Assembly (NCBI GenBank): GCA_016210745.1
Contig: JACQTO010000262.1
Coordinates: 1 to 60,948, forward strand
DNA: 60,948 nt
Reading direction: 5' to 3'
Source of the DNA: Betaproteobacteria bacterium
GTDB taxonomy: Bacteria > Pseudomonadota > Gammaproteobacteria > Burkholderiales > SG8-39
Below are positions 53,551 to 60,948 of the stretch, one piece after another. The notes under the pieces were generated by a model that was not told the DNA's origin, did no database searches, and saw nothing but the letters and a program-made list of their open reading frames with translations. Position 1 is the stretch's first letter, and every line of letters starts with the position of its first letter. Made by a program: the position numbers and the translations under genes.

Positions 53551-54560
53551 GTCGTGCTCCCGCTGCCCAGGTAGCGGAACCAGGTCTCGGTCGCCTTGGC
53601 GATCGAATCCGGATCCCACAGCGGCGCATTGCGCCAGTAGTCGATATTGGCCACGATGCGGCCGACCCCGTCTTCGAAACTCACCTGCGGCCGCCAGCCA
53701 AGTTCGGTGGTGATACGGGTTACGTCCGCCCAAGTACATTCGGGCTCGCCGGGCCGCCTTGGAATACGCACGACCTCGCCGCCGAGGAGCTCGACCAGCC
53801 GGTTGACCGACTGCGGGTTGCCGGCGCCCAGATTGTAAATCCGGCCGGAGCGGGGCGTCTCAGCAGCGGCGAGGAAGGCGCGGGCGACATCGGTCACGTA
53901 GAGGAAGTCGCGCCTTTGCGTGCCGTCGCCGACCACGGTATAGGGTTTGCCCGCGAGCTTCTGGCGCAGGAATACGCCGAACACCGCGCCATAGGCCCCC
54001 GATGTGCGCGAGCGCGTGCCATAGGCGTTGAAGATGCGCACGGCGTTGACCGGCAGACCGTAGACCAGGTGCCAGTGGAGCACCGCCTGTTCGCCCTGGT
54101 ACTTGGACAGGGCGTAAGGGTAGCGAGGATCGATCGGGTGATCCTCGCGCGTGGGCACTGACGCCAGCCCGTAGCAGGAGGACGAGGCGGCATAGACGAA
54201 CTTGGCCGCGCCGGCGGCTCGCGCGCACTCGAGCATGTGTACCGTTCCCTGGACGTTGGCCGACATGTATTCGAGCGGCCGCTCGATGGAGGGGACGATG
54301 TCGCCGATGCCGGCGAAATGGAACACGTAGCGCGCGCCGCCGAACAGGGGATCCTCCGCGGCATAACTGCGCACATCGCGCTTTTCCAGCACGAGGTTCG
54401 CCTCGGCGCCGTGGTGCGCGAGGTTTTCCTCGCGCCCACCGACCAGATTGTCGATGACCCGAACGGCAAATCCGCGCTCGAGGAGCAGGTCCACCATGTG
54501 GCTGCCGATGAATCCGGCGCCGCCGGTGACGACCGCGACGGGCTTGGCGCCTCGGGTCAC
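53547..54560 (-). CDS. UDP-sugar 4-epimerase (GalE/WbpP-like SDR)
   Basis: A 337-residue extended SDR with NAD loop [19 protein letters not shown] (about 8-26), SSSCYG and YALSKYQGEQAV as the Ser-Tyr-Lys triad, and the substrate region RIFNAYGTRSRTSGAYGAVF. This resembles C4-epimerases of N-acetylated and neutral UDP-hexoses. GTG start overlaps the stop of the next SDR; the kinase gene overlaps its end. Substrate cannot be assigned. Confidence 0.8.
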   Translation of the reverse strand: MTRGAKPVAVVTGGAGFIGSHMVDLLLERGFAVRVIDNLVGGREENLAHHGAEANLVLEKRDVRSYAAEDPLFGGARYVFHFAGIGDIVPSIERPLEYMSANVQGTVHMLECARAAGAAKFVYAASSSCYGLASVPTREDHPIDPRYPYALSKYQGEQAVLHWHLVYGLPVNAVRIFNAYGTRSRTSGAYGAVFGVFLRQKLAGKPYTVVGDGTQRRDFLYVTDVARAFLAAAETPRSGRIYNLGAGNPQSVNRLVELLGGEVVRIPRRPGEPECTWADVTRITTELGWRPQVSFEDGVGRIVANIDYWRNAPLWDPDSIAKATETWFRYLGSGSTT

Positions 54561-55567
54561 GCGGCGTTAAGGCGCTTCAGGCGCCGCACGTTGAAGTAGA
54601 AGTCGTCATCCATGCTCTTCTGGAGCTTGCCTGCCTTGAAGGCCGCGCAAAGGTCGCGAATCGCGTCCTCGACGCTGCGCTTGGGCTTGAAGCCGAGCAC
54701 GCGAGCGATTTTGTCCGAGTTGACGTGATAGGAGCGGACATCGTCGGTCGGGGTGGTGACGATCGGAATGTCGCCCTTTTCGGGAAACTCCTCCTGCACC
54801 ACGCGCTTGGCGATCAGGGCGATGTCCATGATGGACATGTTCTGCACGCCGGCATTGAAGATCTGCCCGGCGATGTTCTCGTCGGGAACGGTGAGCAGCA
54901 ATTTGTACAGATCGACCATGTCCTGCACGTGCAAATTGGGCCGCTTTTGCGAGCCGCCGAACACCGTGATCTTGTTATTGTTGACGGCATGGTTGGTCAG
55001 GATGTTTACCGACAGATCGAGGCGCTGGCGCGGCGCGTACCCGCACAGCGTGGCCGGGCGTATGGTTACGCAGACGAATTCCGGGGACTGGTGCTTGAAT
55101 AACAGCGGCTCGCACATTCCCTTGTACTTGTTGTAGAGCGTGAGCGGCACCAGCGGATGCTCCTCGGTCACGTCGGGCGACTCCGAAACGCCGTAGACCG
55201 AGCTCGAAGAGCAGTACACGAATCGCTTCACGCCGGCTTTTTTCGCCGCCATGACCATGGGCTCGAAGGCATCCAGATTGACCGAGGTGCTGAGCTTCTC
55301 ATCGAGTTCGAAGCTCGCGTCATTGGAAATGCAAGCGAGCGAGATCACCGCGTCGACCCCTTCCAATGCCTTGGCGAGCTTTGCCGTGTCGCGGATATCG
55401 CCCTGGATCACGCTGAGGTTCGGGTTGCCCTTGGGCAGAAACTCGTCGCCGAAATACAGAATGTCGTAGACCCTGACCTGATGGCCCAGATCGAGCAACT
55501 GGGGCGTGAGCAGACTGCCGACGTAGCCTGCGCCGCCGGTGACCAGAATCCTGTTGAACTTAGGCAT
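54557..55567 (-). CDS. NAD-dependent sugar epimerase/dehydratase (SDR)
   Basis: A 336-residue extended SDR with NAD loop ILVTGGAGYVGSLLTPQLL (about 7-25), CSSSSVYG, and YNKYKGMCE for Tyr-xxx-Lys. The segment VTIRPATLCGYAPRQRLDLS is typical of a conserved polysaccharide-locus SDR group of unclear specificity. It is placed between gmhB/transaldolase and the kinase, so a heptose derivative is one possible substrate. ATG start; the leader is occupied by repeat copy E. Confidence 0.78.
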   Translation of the reverse strand: MPKFNRILVTGGAGYVGSLLTPQLLDLGHQVRVYDILYFGDEFLPKGNPNLSVIQGDIRDTAKLAKALEGVDAVISLACISNDASFELDEKLSTSVNLDAFEPMVMAAKKAGVKRFVYCSSSSVYGVSESPDVTEEHPLVPLTLYNKYKGMCEPLLFKHQSPEFVCVTIRPATLCGYAPRQRLDLSVNILTNHAVNNNKITVFGGSQKRPNLHVQDMVDLYKLLLTVPDENIAGQIFNAGVQNMSIMDIALIAKRVVQEEFPEKGDIPIVTTPTDDVRSYHVNSDKIARVLGFKPKRSVEDAIRDLCAAFKAGKLQKSMDDDFYFNVRRLKRLNAA

Positions 55568-55598
55568 GGGTGATCCTTTGGTTGCTTATCGGATGAGC

Positions 55599-55730
55599 GT
55601 TGACGACATTGATGGGGATTTGGTTTTCTCTGGGTCTCCGCATTTTGTGCAGTTGCTTGCAACTGCACAAAATGCGGAGATCGATAAACGGCAAGAACAA
55701 CATCAGTAGTTCCGGTTCGTTCGGTTTAGG
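55599..55730 (+). repeat. Intergenic hairpin element, copy E
   Basis: The palindrome 55636-55679 has perfect 21-base arms and a TT centre (core GCAGTTGCTTGCAACTGC; outer stem CTCCGCATTTT). The left module begins GTTGACGACATTG and continues GGGGATTTGGTTTTC. The tail is AACGGCAAGAACAAC, TTCCGGTTCGTTCGG and TTTAGG. The tail ends 11 bases from the transaldolase stop codon, in the opposite orientation to copies A, B and D. Confidence 0.83.
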
Positions 55731-55740
55731 TCAGATGGGC

Positions 55741-56466
55741 TCAAATCGAAAATCCCGTCTTCACCGCGTCCTCTCGGAACATGCGCACCGTCTCCAGCGA
55801 AAACTGATTTAGGTCTTTGCCCAGTGCGCCAAGCTTGCCCAGCAGGTCGTGCGCCACGGTGATGATGTCGCAGCCGACGCGCTCGGCCTGGAAAATGTTG
55901 AGCACTTCGCGCGGGCTGGCCCAGATGAGTTTCACGTCGGGCCGGCCGCGCAGCAGGCCCATCACCGAGGCCATCACCGGCTCGGGATCGACGCCGGTGT
56001 CGGCGATGCGGCCGGCGAACACCGACACGAACGCCGGGGCGCCGGCGGCGATGCACCCGAGCACTTGCTCGACCTGAGCCTTGGTCATCATCGCCGTGAC
56101 GTTCACGGATACGCCGCTCGCCGACAGTTCACGGATGACCTCCCCCATGAATACACCTGCGGTGTCGGTCACGGGAATTTTCACGTTGACGTTTTTTCCC
56201 CAGCCGTGAATCTTCTTGCCCTGCCTCACCATCTCGGCCGGCTGGTCCGCGAACACCTCGAGCGAGACGGGGCGGTCCCGGACGATTTCGAGCAGGGCCC
56301 GCGCGAAGCGCTCGTAGTTGTCGATACCGGACTTGCGCATCAGCGTCGGATTGGTCGTGAATCCAGAAATAAAGGGGAGGGCGGCCAGGCGGCGGATGCC
56401 TTCGAGGTCCGCGCCGTCGGCGAAGATCTTCACTTTCAGCGACGAAAGGGTGTTGGTTTCAGGCAT
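55741..56466 (-). CDS. Transaldolase-family protein
   Basis: A 241-residue TIM-barrel aldolase of the transaldolase/fructose-6-phosphate aldolase family. The Schiff-base lysine is in NVNVKIPVTDT, and the start FADGADLEGIRRLAALPFISGFTTNPTL carries the phosphate-binding TTNP motif. Short transaldolases of this size swap three-carbon units between sugar phosphates. With transketolase in the same locus it can make sedoheptulose 7-phosphate, the GmhA substrate (inference). Its ATG overlaps the end of gmhB by eight bases. Confidence 0.85.
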   Translation of the reverse strand: MPETNTLSSLKVKIFADGADLEGIRRLAALPFISGFTTNPTLMRKSGIDNYERFARALLEIVRDRPVSLEVFADQPAEMVRQGKKIHGWGKNVNVKIPVTDTAGVFMGEVIRELSASGVSVNVTAMMTKAQVEQVLGCIAAGAPAFVSVFAGRIADTGVDPEPVMASVMGLLRGRPDVKLIWASPREVLNIFQAERVGCDIITVAHDLLGKLGALGKDLNQFSLETVRMFREDAVKTGFSI

Positions 56467-57001
56467 GTTTGCGTTCCCTGCGAATGATATGCGTAACGGC
56501 CTGCGCGAGCGTCCGCACCACGGCGTCGGCGTGCACGGGTCGGTCGTTCGAGTAGCCCCTTTCGATCTTCAACGTATAACACCCCGCAGCATTGCCCGCC
56601 TCGACGTCGCTCCAGCGATCTCCGACCATGTAGCTTTGCCCCAGGTCGATGCCCAATTCGCCGGCCGCTGCAAGCAGCATCCCCGGACGCGGCTTTCGGC
56701 AAGTGCATCCCGCGTCCTGCGCATGTGCGCAAACTTTCACCGCATCGACTGCGAGCTCGGCGATCAGCCGCCGATTCATCCGCTCGAGCTCTTCGGGTTC
56801 GATCAGTTTCTTGGCGACGTCGGGCTGGTTGGTTACCACCACGATCCCAAGCCCGGCTTCGCGCAGCCGATTCACGCTCGCGCGTGCGCCGGGCATCAGC
56901 CGGAACTCGCCGAATTTTCTCGGCGCGTAGGGCCGTCCGGCGACAACAATGGCGCGGTTGATCACCCCGTCGCGGTCGAGGAATACCGCTTTGTGCGTCA
57001 C
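56459..57001 (-). CDS. gmhB: D-glycero-D-manno-heptose 1,7-bisphosphate 7-phosphatase (GmhB)
   Basis: A 180-residue HAD phosphatase. Nucleophile motif AVFLDRDGVIN (about 5-15), the lid segment VVVTNQPDVAKKLIEP, the zinc motif CAHAQDAGCTCRKP that marks GmhB, and MVGDRWSDVEAGNAAGC near the end. It removes the 7-phosphate from heptose 1,7-bisphosphate in the ADP- or GDP-heptose pathway. I chose the GTG at VTHKAVFLDRDG; earlier in-frame TTG codons would read through the upstream palindrome. AAGGAG lies 13 bases upstream, rather far. Confidence 0.88.
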   Translation of the reverse strand: MTHKAVFLDRDGVINRAIVVAGRPYAPRKFGEFRLMPGARASVNRLREAGLGIVVVTNQPDVAKKLIEPEELERMNRRLIAELAVDAVKVCAHAQDAGCTCRKPRPGMLLAAAGELGIDLGQSYMVGDRWSDVEAGNAAGCYTLKIERGYSNDRPVHADAVVRTLAQAVTHIIRRERKHA

Positions 57002-57022
57002 GAACCGGCTGTCGCTCCTTGA

Positions 57023-57053
57023 AAAACAATTGGGGTCAGACCCCAATTGTTTT
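57023..57053. repeat. GGGGTCAGACCCC palindrome in the gmhB leader
   Basis: A perfect 31-base palindrome with 15-base arms around a single A. It is a short form of the GGGGTCAGA-type REP repeat and lies in the 5' leader of gmhB, between the predicted promoter and the start. Confidence 0.75.
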
Positions 57054-57076
57054 GGTGGATCGAGGAAAAGCGTCGG

Positions 57077-57106
57077 ATTTTACTTCGGAAACGCGAACGG
57101 ACTCAA
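57077..57106 (-). promoter_or_regulatory. Candidate sigma-70 promoter for gmhB operon
   Basis: On the minus strand, -35 TTGAGT (57101-57106) and -10 TAAAAT (57077-57082) are 18 bases apart, close to consensus. Transcription would start near 57069 and run through the 57023 palindrome into gmhB, the transaldolase and the following SDR genes. The gap between rfbD and gmhB (about 200 bases) is the only long one in the right part not filled by a hairpin element. Confidence 0.45.
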
Positions 57107-57204
57107 CTGTTGAACGAATACAATGGCCTACGCGATTCAATACCGGCGCATTCGACATGAGGGCACGCTGATTTTCCCTTACGTGCGAATGCGAGCAGGA
57201 CGTG

Positions 57205-58077
57205 TCAGCCCGGCTCGGCTCGCAGCGTGAGCGCAGCCTCGCGCAGTCCCGCCTCCCAGCTCGGGAGGCGAATGCCGAATGCCGCCGCCAGCCGACTGTT
57301 GTCGAGCAGCGAGTTTGCCGGGCGCTTGGCCGGCAAGGGATATTCCACCGCAGGGATCGCTTCGAGGGGATTGTTCAGCCCGAATTCGGCGAGGATCGCG
57401 CGGGCGAATCCATGCCAGGAAGTGCGGCCCGCGGCGCTCGTATGGTAGACGGCCGGCGCAATCGCCTGTCTTCCTTCGATGAAACGGCCAAGCGCCTGGG
57501 CCGTGGCGCGGGCGAGCATCGCAGCAGAGGTTGGCGCGCCGAACTGGTCGCTGACCACGCGCAGTGGCTTTCCCTCGCGCGCCAGTCTCAGGATCGTCAA
57601 CAGGAAATTCTTCCCGCGCGGGGCATAGACCCAGCTCGTGCGGAAGATCCAGTGCGCGGTCCCCGCCCGGCGTATCGCTTCCTCGCCGGCGAGCTTGCTC
57701 GCCCCGTAGACATTGACCGGATTGGGCGCGTCATCCTCGCCGTAAGGCCCGGTCTTCGTTCCGTCGAAAACATAGTCGGTGGAATAATGGATGAGCAGCG
57801 CTCCGACCCGCTTCGCCTCCGCCGCGAGAACGCCGGGTGCCCGCGCATTGATGGCGAAGGCCGTTTCCGGCTCGCTCTCGGCGCGATCGACCGCGGTATA
57901 GGCAGCCGCGTTGACGATGACATCGGGCTTTGCCGCTCGCACCACGGCGATGATTGCCTCCGGTCGGGCCAGATCGAGTTCGTCGCGGCCGAGGACATGC
58001 AGCTCGCCGAGCGGAGCGAGCGCGCGCGCGAGCTCGAAGCCGAGCTGGCCGGTCCTGCCGGTCACAAGGATTTTCAA
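57205..58077 (-). CDS. rfbD: dTDP-4-dehydrorhamnose reductase
   Basis: A 290-residue SDR that makes dTDP-L-rhamnose in the last step of the pathway. The NADPH loop is ILVTGRTGQLGFELARAL (3-20); the active site has HYSTDYVFDG and NVYGASKLAGEE (Tyr-xxx-Lys). Length and motifs are standard. Start is TTG overlapping the rfbC stop (TTGA). It ends the dTDP-rhamnose group. Confidence 0.95.
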   Translation of the reverse strand: MKILVTGRTGQLGFELARALAPLGELHVLGRDELDLARPEAIIAVVRAAKPDVIVNAAAYTAVDRAESEPETAFAINARAPGVLAAEAKRVGALLIHYSTDYVFDGTKTGPYGEDDAPNPVNVYGASKLAGEEAIRRAGTAHWIFRTSWVYAPRGKNFLLTILRLAREGKPLRVVSDQFGAPTSAAMLARATAQALGRFIEGRQAIAPAVYHTSAAGRTSWHGFARAILAEFGLNNPLEAIPAVEYPLPAKRPANSLLDNSRLAAAFGIRLPSWEAGLREAALTLRAEPG

Positions 58078-58619
58078 GGAAAAGCTTCCGCCTTCCTGAA
58101 CGCAGTTCCGGCGGCGTCCTTGGCCGAGAGCACCGGTGCGTCGCCTGCGAGCGGCCAGGCGATGGCCAGATCCGGGTCATTCCAGGAAATCGTGCGCTCG
58201 TGCTCCGGGGCCCAGTAGTCCGTGGTCTTGTACAGCACCTCGGCGTGCTCGGACAACACCAGGAAGCCGTGCGCGAATCCGGCTGGGATCCAGATCATGT
58301 TGCGGCGTGAGGCCGACAGCACCATCGTGGCTGAGCGGCCGAAGGTGGGCGAGCTGCGGCGAATGTCCACTGCGACGTCGAACACTTCGCCCGCGGTCAC
58401 GCGCACGAGCTTTCCTTGGGGCTGGCTCACCTGGTAGTGCAGGCCGCGCAGCACCAAGCGCTGCGAGCGCGAATGGTTATCCTGGACGAATCTTGCGCGG
58501 ATACCGGCTTGTTCGAAGACGCGCTCGTTCCAGCTCTCGAAGAAGAAGCCGCGTTCGTCGCCGAACACCTTGGGCTCGATCAACAGGACCTCTGGTATTT
58601 CACTCGGGGTGACACGCAT
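58074..58619 (-). CDS. rfbC: dTDP-4-dehydrorhamnose 3,5-epimerase
   Basis: A 181-residue cupin with all RmlC landmarks: VFGDERGFFFESWNERVF, RLVLRGLHYQVSQPQGKLV (His base and Lys) and VLYKTTDYWAPEHE (acid Tyr). It epimerises C-3 and C-5 of the 4-keto-6-deoxyglucose nucleotide. ATG start. The leader upstream is taken up by repeat copy F. Confidence 0.96.
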   Translation of the reverse strand: MRVTPSEIPEVLLIEPKVFGDERGFFFESWNERVFEQAGIRARFVQDNHSRSQRLVLRGLHYQVSQPQGKLVRVTAGEVFDVAVDIRRSSPTFGRSATMVLSASRRNMIWIPAGFAHGFLVLSEHAEVLYKTTDYWAPEHERTISWNDPDLAIAWPLAGDAPVLSAKDAAGTAFRKAEAFP

Positions 58620-58649
58620 GGGATCTATCGGTTGGATTAGCCGCTTCTC

Positions 58650-58772
58650 GGAGGAGTGTTGGCGAGAATTTGCTCTTCAACTGCGTCTCCCTGTTTTGTG
58701 CAGTTGCAAGCAACTGCACAAAACAGGGAGATTGATTAACGGCAAAAGCAACATCGACTTGTCCGGTTTAGG
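58650..58772 (+). repeat. Intergenic hairpin element, copy F
   Basis: The palindrome 58687-58730 has perfect 21-base arms and an AA centre (core GCAGTTGCAAGCAACTGC; outer stem CTCCCTGTTTT). The left end CGGAGGAGTGT, TGGCGAGAATT is the same as in element H. The tail is AACGGCAAAAGC, then a shortened GACTTGTCCGG and TTTAGGG. It splits rfbA from rfbC, which are normally contiguous. Confidence 0.85.
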
Positions 58773-58790
58773 GTGCATTGATCTGACTGA

Positions 58791-59666
58791 TCATCTCGCT
58801 TCGTCTCGAAGCAGCTCGAGCAGGTAGTGCCCATAGCCGCTGTTGTTGAGCGGCCGGGCGAGGGCCTCGAGCTCGGCCGCGGAGATATAGCCCATGCGCC
58901 AGGCGATCTCCTCCGGGCAGCAGATCTTCAGGCCTTGGCGTGCCTCCAGCGTCTGGATAAAGGCGCTCGCATCGAGCAGCGAGTCATGGGTGCCGGTATC
59001 GAGCCAGGCGTGCCCGCGTCCCAGGATCACCACCTCCAAGGCGCCTGCGGCGAGGTATTGGCGGTTGAGGTCGGTGATCTCCAATTCGCCTCGGGCCGAG
59101 GGCTTGAGTTCCCGGGCGATGCGCACCACCTCCTTGTCGTAGAAATACAGCCCGGTGACGGCATAGCGCGATTTGGGTTTGGCAGGCTTTTCTTCCAGGC
59201 TCACCGCGCGGTGTGCCGCGTCGAATTCGACCACGCCGTAGCGTTCCGGGTCCTTGACCCGATAAGCGAATATGGTTGCCCCGCTCGCCTTGCGGGCGGC
59301 CTTCTGCACATCGTGCTGGAGTTCATGGCCGTAGAAAATGTTGTCCCCGAGCACCAGGGCACAGGGGTCGCCGGCGATAAATCGCTCACCGATCAGGAAC
59401 GCTTGGGCGATGCCCTCCGGATTGGGCTGCACCGCGTAGCTGAGCGACAGTCCCCATTGGCTCCCGCTGCCCAGCAGCTGCTCGAAGCGCGGCGTGTCCT
59501 GCGGGGTGGAGATCACCAGGATGTCGCGAATCCCGGCGAGCATCAGGGTGGCAAGCGGATAGTAGATCATCGGCTTGTCGTAGATCGGCAGCAGCTGCTT
59601 GGAAACCGCGTGAGTGACCGGGTAGAGTCGGGTACCGGAGCCCCCGGCGAGGATGATCCCCTTCAT
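58791..59666 (-). CDS. rfbA: Glucose-1-phosphate thymidylyltransferase
   Basis: A 291-residue nucleotidyltransferase making dTDP-glucose. The N-terminal motif [20 protein letters not shown] (3-22) and [19 protein letters not shown] are exact. The product/metal site is [13 protein letters not shown], and [17 protein letters not shown] is the C-terminal signature. ATG in an ATGA overlap with rfbB. The 19-base gap to copy F follows the stop. Confidence 0.97.
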   Translation of the reverse strand: MKGIILAGGSGTRLYPVTHAVSKQLLPIYDKPMIYYPLATLMLAGIRDILVISTPQDTPRFEQLLGSGSQWGLSLSYAVQPNPEGIAQAFLIGERFIAGDPCALVLGDNIFYGHELQHDVQKAARKASGATIFAYRVKDPERYGVVEFDAAHRAVSLEEKPAKPKSRYAVTGLYFYDKEVVRIARELKPSARGELEITDLNRQYLAAGALEVVILGRGHAWLDTGTHDSLLDASAFIQTLEARQGLKICCPEEIAWRMGYISAAELEALARPLNNSGYGHYLLELLRDEAR

Positions 59667-60736
59667 TGCTTTCTTGCTCCATAGTTCAGATCGACCCAGC
59701 GCTGATAGTCGCCCGATTGCACGCCCTGCACCCAGTCGGCATGGTCGAGGTACCACTGCACCGTGCGGCGCAGGCCGCTCGCGAAAGACTCCTGCGGGGC
59801 CCAGCCCAGTTCGCGGCGGATCTTGGCCGCGTCGATGGCGTAGCGTCGGTCGTGCCCCGGCCGGTCGGTGACGAAACGGATCAGCGAGGCGTAGGGGCCC
59901 TGTGCGTCACCGCGCGGCCGCAGTTCGTCGAGCACGGCGCAGATTTCCCGCACCACTTCGATGTTTCGCTTCTCGCTTGATCCGCCTACGTTATAGACCT
60001 CGCCGGGCCGGCCGCGCTCGAGCACGGCGCGCACGGCGCGGCAGTGGTCCGCCACGTACAGCCAGTCGCGCACGTTGGCCCCGTCGCCGTAGACCGGGAG
60101 CGCTTTGCCTGCCAGGGCGTTGAGGATCACCAGCGGAATCAGCTTCTCGGGAAACTGGTACGGCCCGTAGTTGTTCGAGCAGTTGGTGGTCAGGCTCGGC
60201 AGTCCATAGGTGTGGTGGTAGGCGCGCACCAAGTGGTCCGAACTCGCCTTCGATGCGGCGTAGGGGCTGTTGGGCGCGTAGGGCGTCGTCTCCGCAAACG
60301 CGGGGTCTGCGCGGCCAAGCGAACCGTACACCTCGTCGGTGGATACGTGCAGAAAGCGAAATGCACCCTTTTCGGCCGGGGGCAGCCCCGTCCAGTACGC
60401 GCGCGCCGCCTCGAGCAGCGTGAAGGTGCCCACCACGTTGGTCTGGATGAATTCGGCCGGGCCGAGAATCGAGCGGTCCACGTGGCTCTCGGCGGCAAAG
60501 TTGACGATCGCACGCGGGCGGTGGCGCTCCAGGAGGCTGCGCGCAAGCGGCGCGTCGCCGATGTCGCCGTGCACGAAGATATGCCGGGGGTCGGCGCGCA
60601 CCTCGCCCAGGTTGGCGAGATTTCCGGCGTAGGTGAGCTTGTCCAGATTCACGAGCGGCTCCTCGGATTGGCCGAGCCAGTCGAGCACGAAATTCGAGCC
60701 GATAAATCCGGCACCACCGGTGATGAGAACGGTCAT
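59663..60736 (-). CDS. rfbB: dTDP-glucose 4,6-dehydratase
   Basis: A 357-residue SDR that makes dTDP-4-keto-6-deoxyglucose. NAD loop [19 protein letters not shown] (3-21), catalytic [12 protein letters not shown] (Thr-Asp-Glu) and [19 protein letters not shown] (Tyr-xxx-Lys). Standard length. First gene of the minus-strand run. No clear promoter is seen in the leader, which contains a fragment of the hairpin element. Confidence 0.97.
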   Translation of the reverse strand: MTVLITGGAGFIGSNFVLDWLGQSEEPLVNLDKLTYAGNLANLGEVRADPRHIFVHGDIGDAPLARSLLERHRPRAIVNFAAESHVDRSILGPAEFIQTNVVGTFTLLEAARAYWTGLPPAEKGAFRFLHVSTDEVYGSLGRADPAFAETTPYAPNSPYAASKASSDHLVRAYHHTYGLPSLTTNCSNNYGPYQFPEKLIPLVILNALAGKALPVYGDGANVRDWLYVADHCRAVRAVLERGRPGEVYNVGGSSEKRNIEVVREICAVLDELRPRGDAQGPYASLIRFVTDRPGHDRRYAIDAAKIRRELGWAPQESFASGLRRTVQWYLDHADWVQGVQSGDYQRWVDLNYGARKQ

Positions 60737-60757
60737 TGCTTACTGGTCAGGGGAATG

Positions 60758-60791
60758 TTTGAGGGCATTGGCGAAGATTTGGTTTCTATCG
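60758..60791 (+). repeat. Fragment (G) of the hairpin element's left module
   Basis: GGCATTGGCGAAGATTTGG and TTTCT match the left module of copies B and C. The palindrome and tail are missing. It lies 22 bases upstream of the rfbB start, the same relation that copies C, E and F have to their flanking start codons. Confidence 0.65.
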
Positions 60792-60830
60792 ATCCTTCCC
60801 TAACTTCATGACGCATATGGGTTCGCTCAC

Positions 60831-60855
60831 CGTCATTCCCGCGCAAGCGGGAATC
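60831..60855. repeat. REP-type hairpin (CGTCATTCCCGC)
   Basis: CGTCATTCCCGC with GCGGGAAT forms an 8-bp stem (60835-60854) with a GCAA loop. This is a widespread REP sequence in proteobacteria. It has no T-run. Confidence 0.7.
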
Positions 60856-60948
60856 GTGCGCCCGTGAGGGTGCCACACTAGCATGGTGGAAGTCCATGTC
60901 GGAGCGAGCCACGGCTCCGTAGTCGAAGGTAACTGCGTCGCTGCGAGG
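60856..60948 (+). mobile_element. Probable 5' end of a group II intron (cut by window edge)
   Basis: Immediately after the REP hairpin the sequence starts GTGCGCCC, the conserved 5' splice-site consensus, then pairs CCC/GGG around GTGA and reads GTGCC. Further on GGTGGAAGTCC matches the conserved domain I motif of bacterial introns. The layout resembles class C introns, which insert just after terminator- or REP-like hairpins. No reverse transcriptase is visible because the window ends. Confidence 0.55.

Noticed and set aside
22883..58772. Conserved peptide (around NGKT and GSGxSGL) read from the tails of the hairpin elements
   Set aside because: The frame is open in copies A-E, but only A has a Met, lengths differ, and in element H the same tail is shifted by one base. 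Conservation is at the nucleotide level, so it is not a gene.
22883..58772. Hairpin elements as intrinsic terminators
   Set aside because: None has a T-run after the stem on the strand being transcribed, and several are directly in front of start codons.
22883..58772. Integron attC sites
   Set aside because: The genes are oriented alike but the elements are not, there are no RYYYAAC/GTTRRRY boxes, and the stems lack the extrahelical bases of attC.
1..60948. CRISPR array
   Set aside because: The repeats are far apart (kilobases) and have no regular spacers; no cas genes are present.

Overview
The window is a GC-rich proteobacterial surface-polysaccharide locus. The codon use, the GTG/TTG starts and the mix of LPS-core, O-antigen and XrtA-type (asparagine synthetase-like) genes look most like a betaproteobacterium, but no ribosomal RNA or core phylogenetic marker is present, so this is inference.

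Left part (1-20 kb, + strand): an LPS core/outer-core block. It holds glycosyltransferases of families GT4 and GT9, the lipid A flippase MsbA, an O-antigen ligase/polymerase-like membrane protein, a glutamine-dependent asparagine synthetase homologue and a NodU/CmcH-type carbamoyltransferase. Most of these genes are coupled by 4-base ATGA/GTGA overlaps. The block ends with a double-S4 pseudouridine synthase and a YcaO protein unrelated to polysaccharide.

Middle (20-34 kb): a convergent minus-strand group resembling wbpK-wbpL-wbpM of Pseudomonas (initiation of the repeat unit with a UDP-N-acetyl-6-deoxyhexosamine). It is followed by GT2 glycosyltransferases in mixed orientation, gmhA on the + strand, a large glycosyltransferase-methyltransferase fusion and an unrecognised protein.

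Right part (34-60.7 kb, - strand): O-antigen assembly and precursor genes. They include an MBOAT/SGNH O-acetylation pair, a Wzx-type flippase and a CDP-sugar set (rfbF, rfbG, C-methyltransferase, 3,5-epimerase, reductase) that should give a 3-C-methyl-6-deoxyhexose. There is also a split transketolase, several SDR epimerases, a UDP-sugar dehydrogenase homologue without its catalytic cysteine, and a heptose kinase/nucleotidyltransferase with reversed domain order. Transaldolase, gmhB and the four dTDP-rhamnose genes (rfbD, rfbC, rfbA, rfbB) complete the set. The window ends in a REP hairpin followed by what looks like the 5' end of a group II intron.

The most striking feature is a family of about 125-bp intergenic elements. 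There are six full copies, one composite and two derivatives. Each full copy has a long, nearly perfect hairpin whose sequence differs between copies but stays base-paired, plus a conserved left module and a conserved right tail. They occupy whole intergenic gaps and bracket 3-4 gene sugar cassettes, often in inverted orientation. They may be both transcript elements and recombination joints that let the locus be assembled in modules.
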